Positions 40,558-42,515 of a stretch of DNA of 42,515 nt are shown in pieces. Every line of letters starts with the position of its first letter. The stretch's first letter is position 1. The notes under the pieces were generated by a model. That model saw only the letters and a program-made list of their open reading frames with translations. It was not told where the DNA came from and searched no databases. The DNA lies in assembly GCA_036555425.1 (NCBI GenBank), contig DATBLL010000181.1, forward strand, positions 1-42,515, written 5' to 3'. The translations under genes and the position numbers were made by a program. The stretch comes from SBBV01 sp036555425. GTDB taxonomy: Bacteria > Pseudomonadota > Alphaproteobacteria > Bin65.

Positions 40558-40754
40558 AGCTTCTTCGTCTTGCCCCGGCGGTGCTCATCGAGTGCGGCCT
40601 TGGCCAGTTTATCGAGCTTGCCGGCCGCCGCGTCGGCTTCGATTTGCGTGTCCCAAAGCTCTGCGTCGTAGTCTAGGAACCACGAGCGCAGCGTGGACCT
40701 CTCCGCCGCGGTCAGCGCGCGGATTTCGTTTTCGATCTTTTGGACGCGAATCAT
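40554..40754 (-). CDS. Antitoxin of RelE/ParE-like module
   Basis: A 66-residue acidic protein of the antitoxin type paired with small RelE/ParE toxins. IRVQKIENEIRALTAAERSTLRSWF is the putative N-terminal helical region, followed by DAELWDTQIEADAAAGKLDKLAKAALDEHRRGK, a recognisable antitoxin tail. I chose ATG 40754 (MIRVQKI); the frame runs to 40826. It precedes and overlaps the toxin gene, as usual. Its own promoter is not evident, but the pair may autoregulate. Confidence 0.8.
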   Translation of the reverse strand: MIRVQKIENEIRALTAAERSTLRSWFLDYDAELWDTQIEADAAAGKLDKLAKAALDEHRRGKTKKL

Positions 40755-40836
40755 TGCGCTCTGAAAACTGAGATTGACTCTCGCAAATGTGCGGCGCGGC
40801 CGCGGCGCGTTCAACCTGCCCCGCAAGCGCGCGGGA

Positions 40837-42318
40837 TCACGCCACCTTCAGCGTGCCCGAGTGGATGAGTGCCGCGGGGGCGAGGCGCTCTTGCGGCATG
40901 TGCACCGAGACGGTGGTGCCCTTGCCGGGCTCGCTTTCGATCGCGAGCGTGCCGCCATGCGCCTCGACCAGCGTCTTCACCAGCGCGAGGCCCAAGCCGG
41001 TGCCGGGATCGCCGCGCGGCGCCTGATCGAGCTGCACGAAAGGCTGTAGGGCGCGCGGGATGTCCTCCGACCGCATGCCGGTGCCGGTGTCGCGCACCTC
41101 GACCCGCAGCCGGCCGCTCGGCTCGAGCGCGGTGCTGAGCCAGATCTTGCCGCCCGCCGGCGTGAACTTGATCGCGTTGGAGAGCAGGTTGAGCACGATC
41201 TGGCGGAAGCGCGTGGCGTCGGCGCGCAGCGCGGGCAGGCGCGGCGACGCTTCGACCGCGAGCGAGACGCCGGCGCCGCGCGCCTGCGCTTCCATGAGCT
41301 GGCCGCACTGCTTCAAGGTGCCGACGAGATCGATGACCGTTTCGTTGAGGGGCTGCGCGCCCACCTCGATCTTGGCGACGTCGAGGATGTCGTTGATGAG
41401 CTGCAGCAGGTGCGAACCGCTGCGGTTGATGTCGCTGACGTACTGCTTGTACTTGCCCTCGCCGATCGGCCCGAACATCTCGCTCTTCATGATGTCGGAA
41501 AAGCCGATGATGGCGTTGAGCGGCGTCCGGAGCTCGTGGCTCATGTTGGCGAGGAAGCGCGTCTTGGCGCGGTTGGCCTCGTCGGCGGCATCGCGCGCCT
41601 TGCGGAGCGTGTCCGCCATGCGCGCGTTGCCGAGCAGCAGCAGCACGCGGTCGAGCGTGTGCGCGTGGAGCGCGTGCGCGAGATAGACGAAGATCGAGAT
41701 CCACACGGCGAGCAAGGTCGCGGTGAAGAGATGCGCGGGCGCGCCGTCGAGCGCGAGGCGCATGCCGAAGGGCGCCACCGCCGGCAGCACGAAGCCGTAG
41801 AATGCCGGCAGGTACGAGGCGTAGCCGGTGAGCGCGGCCGCCGAGAGGCCGGTGACGAGAAACACCTGGACGATCAAGAGAACGGGATCGGTAGGCGAGA
41901 ACAGCACGATGCTGCCGATGCCCCAAAGCACGCCCGAGAGCAGCGTGCCCAAGGCGAAGGTGCGGCCCCAGCTCTTGGCTTCGCCGGCCTCGCGCGTGCG
42001 CTCGAAATAGCGCCGGCAATGCACCCAGCGCACGATCGCGGCGGCGATCAGGAGCGCGGCCCAGGCGATGAGGATGGGCTTGGGCGAGCTCCGCCAGAAC
42101 ACGGCCGCGATGAACAGCGCCACCGCGATTTCGATCACGAGCAGGCCGGGCGCCTGCATGAAGAGCCCGCGCACGATCTCGGCTCGGAGCTCGGCCCGCG
42201 CGGCCGGATCGAGCGCGCCGCCGCGGTCGGCGCGGAAGGCGCGCAGCACCAACTCGAGGCGCGTCGGTTCGCGGTTCTGGCCGCGGTTGAGGGCAAGCGC
42301 GATATCGCCGAGAGGCAT
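40837..42318 (-). CDS. Membrane-bound DivJ/PleC-like histidine kinase
   Basis: A 493-residue sensor kinase. Residues about 50-220 contain roughly six hydrophobic segments forming an integral membrane sensor without a large periplasmic loop. A coiled linker leads to HisKA with H261 in FLANMSHELRTPLNAIIGFS and HATPase with LNLLSNAIKF, DTGTGM and GTGLGLAL. The dimerisation helix MFGPIGEGKYKQYVSDI is typical of the DivJ/PleC group. The kinase core resembles the sensorless kinase at 19781 but keeps the normal arginine in the H-box. No response regulator is adjacent. The signal is unknown. Confidence 0.93.
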   Translation of the reverse strand: MPLGDIALALNRGQNREPTRLELVLRAFRADRGGALDPAARAELRAEIVRGLFMQAPGLLVIEIAVALFIAAVFWRSSPKPILIAWAALLIAAAIVRWVHCRRYFERTREAGEAKSWGRTFALGTLLSGVLWGIGSIVLFSPTDPVLLIVQVFLVTGLSAAALTGYASYLPAFYGFVLPAVAPFGMRLALDGAPAHLFTATLLAVWISIFVYLAHALHAHTLDRVLLLLGNARMADTLRKARDAADEANRAKTRFLANMSHELRTPLNAIIGFSDIMKSEMFGPIGEGKYKQYVSDINRSGSHLLQLINDILDVAKIEVGAQPLNETVIDLVGTLKQCGQLMEAQARGAGVSLAVEASPRLPALRADATRFRQIVLNLLSNAIKFTPAGGKIWLSTALEPSGRLRVEVRDTGTGMRSEDIPRALQPFVQLDQAPRGDPGTGLGLALVKTLVEAHGGTLAIESEPGKGTTVSVHMPQERLAPAALIHSGTLKVA

Positions 42319-42515
42319 GCGGGGGCGAACCCTTGGCCGGGAGCGCGGCGCGAAATGATGCGGGGGAGGCCGTGATATTCCTGAGCCTAGAGTGCGCCAT
42401 TGACGGTTAAAAAAACCCTGATTCTCCGCCCAACCGTCGCAGCGGATTTGAGGTATTTTGCGCGATGCCGCGATTCGGGCACGGCGCGCGTTGCTGTAAT
42501 CGGCCGCGGCCGGCG
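42319..42515. other. Upstream region of the membrane kinase, window end
   Basis: About 200 bp with a TTAAAAAAA tract near 42408-42416 and no gene I can support. A frame from 42465 is open at the right edge but too short to judge. Confidence 0.4.

Overview
The window is GC-rich, densely packed chromosomal DNA, most likely from an alphaproteobacterium whose order I cannot fix. The grounds are a fused TrpE(G) anthranilate synthase, an IalB-family protein, a DUF1272 zinc protein, DivJ/PleC-like kinases, a type II asparaginase, acetoacetyl-CoA synthetase, and palindromic intergenic repeats of the kind seen in that class. I see no rRNA, complete tRNA, insertion sequence, prophage or CRISPR array.

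Layout. 1-961: dnaK, cut by the window edge, with a good heat-shock-type promoter. 1220-3911: two divergent paralogues of an unrecognised protein around a TfoX-N protein. 4015-7345: a signalling block with a CRP/FNR-type HTH-only protein, a stand-alone receiver, a PAS hybrid histidine kinase and a LuxR-type regulator, around a cluster of CTAG palindromes. 7842-13168: trpE(G), tam, gshB, rlmN. 13270-14838: DUF1877 protein, secreted Sel1-like protein, pterin dehydratase. 15119-18980: zincin, Lon-like protease, MaoC dehydratase, RidA-like protein; the first three overlap by 4 bp each. 19042-22359: secreted papain-like peptidase, then a sensorless histidine kinase followed 2 bp later by a HerA-type ATPase. 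22386-23755: three tandem paralogues of a secreted six-cysteine protein. 23858-31065: GST, quinone reductase, asparaginase, SpoU methyltransferase, IalB, CBS-BON protein, DUF1272 protein and SDR, separated by palindromic repeats. 31297-36297: CorA-like transporter, EamA permease, acetoacetyl-CoA synthetase. 36647-40277: a probable SAM-cycle operon of an HTH-methyltransferase fusion, metK and a MetF-like reductase. 40303-40754: RelE/ParE-like toxin-antitoxin pair. 40837-42318: membrane histidine kinase.

How the genes work together. The clearest functional unit is the SAM operon. MetK makes SAM, the MetF-like protein would supply methyl-folate for methionine, and the leading gene joins a short DNA-binding-like domain to a SAM-binding fold, downstream of an AT-rich promoter with a 12-bp palindrome at the expected transcription start. 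Other coherent units are the zincin/Lon/MaoC run, the kinase-HerA pair and the six-cysteine trio.

The strongest candidates for something undescribed are the six-cysteine trio (last five cysteines spaced identically in all three), the HTH-methyltransferase ahead of metK, the kinase-HerA pair and the modular hairpin arrays at 6477-6690 and 11845-12023. Gene families were assigned by reading motifs, not by database search.
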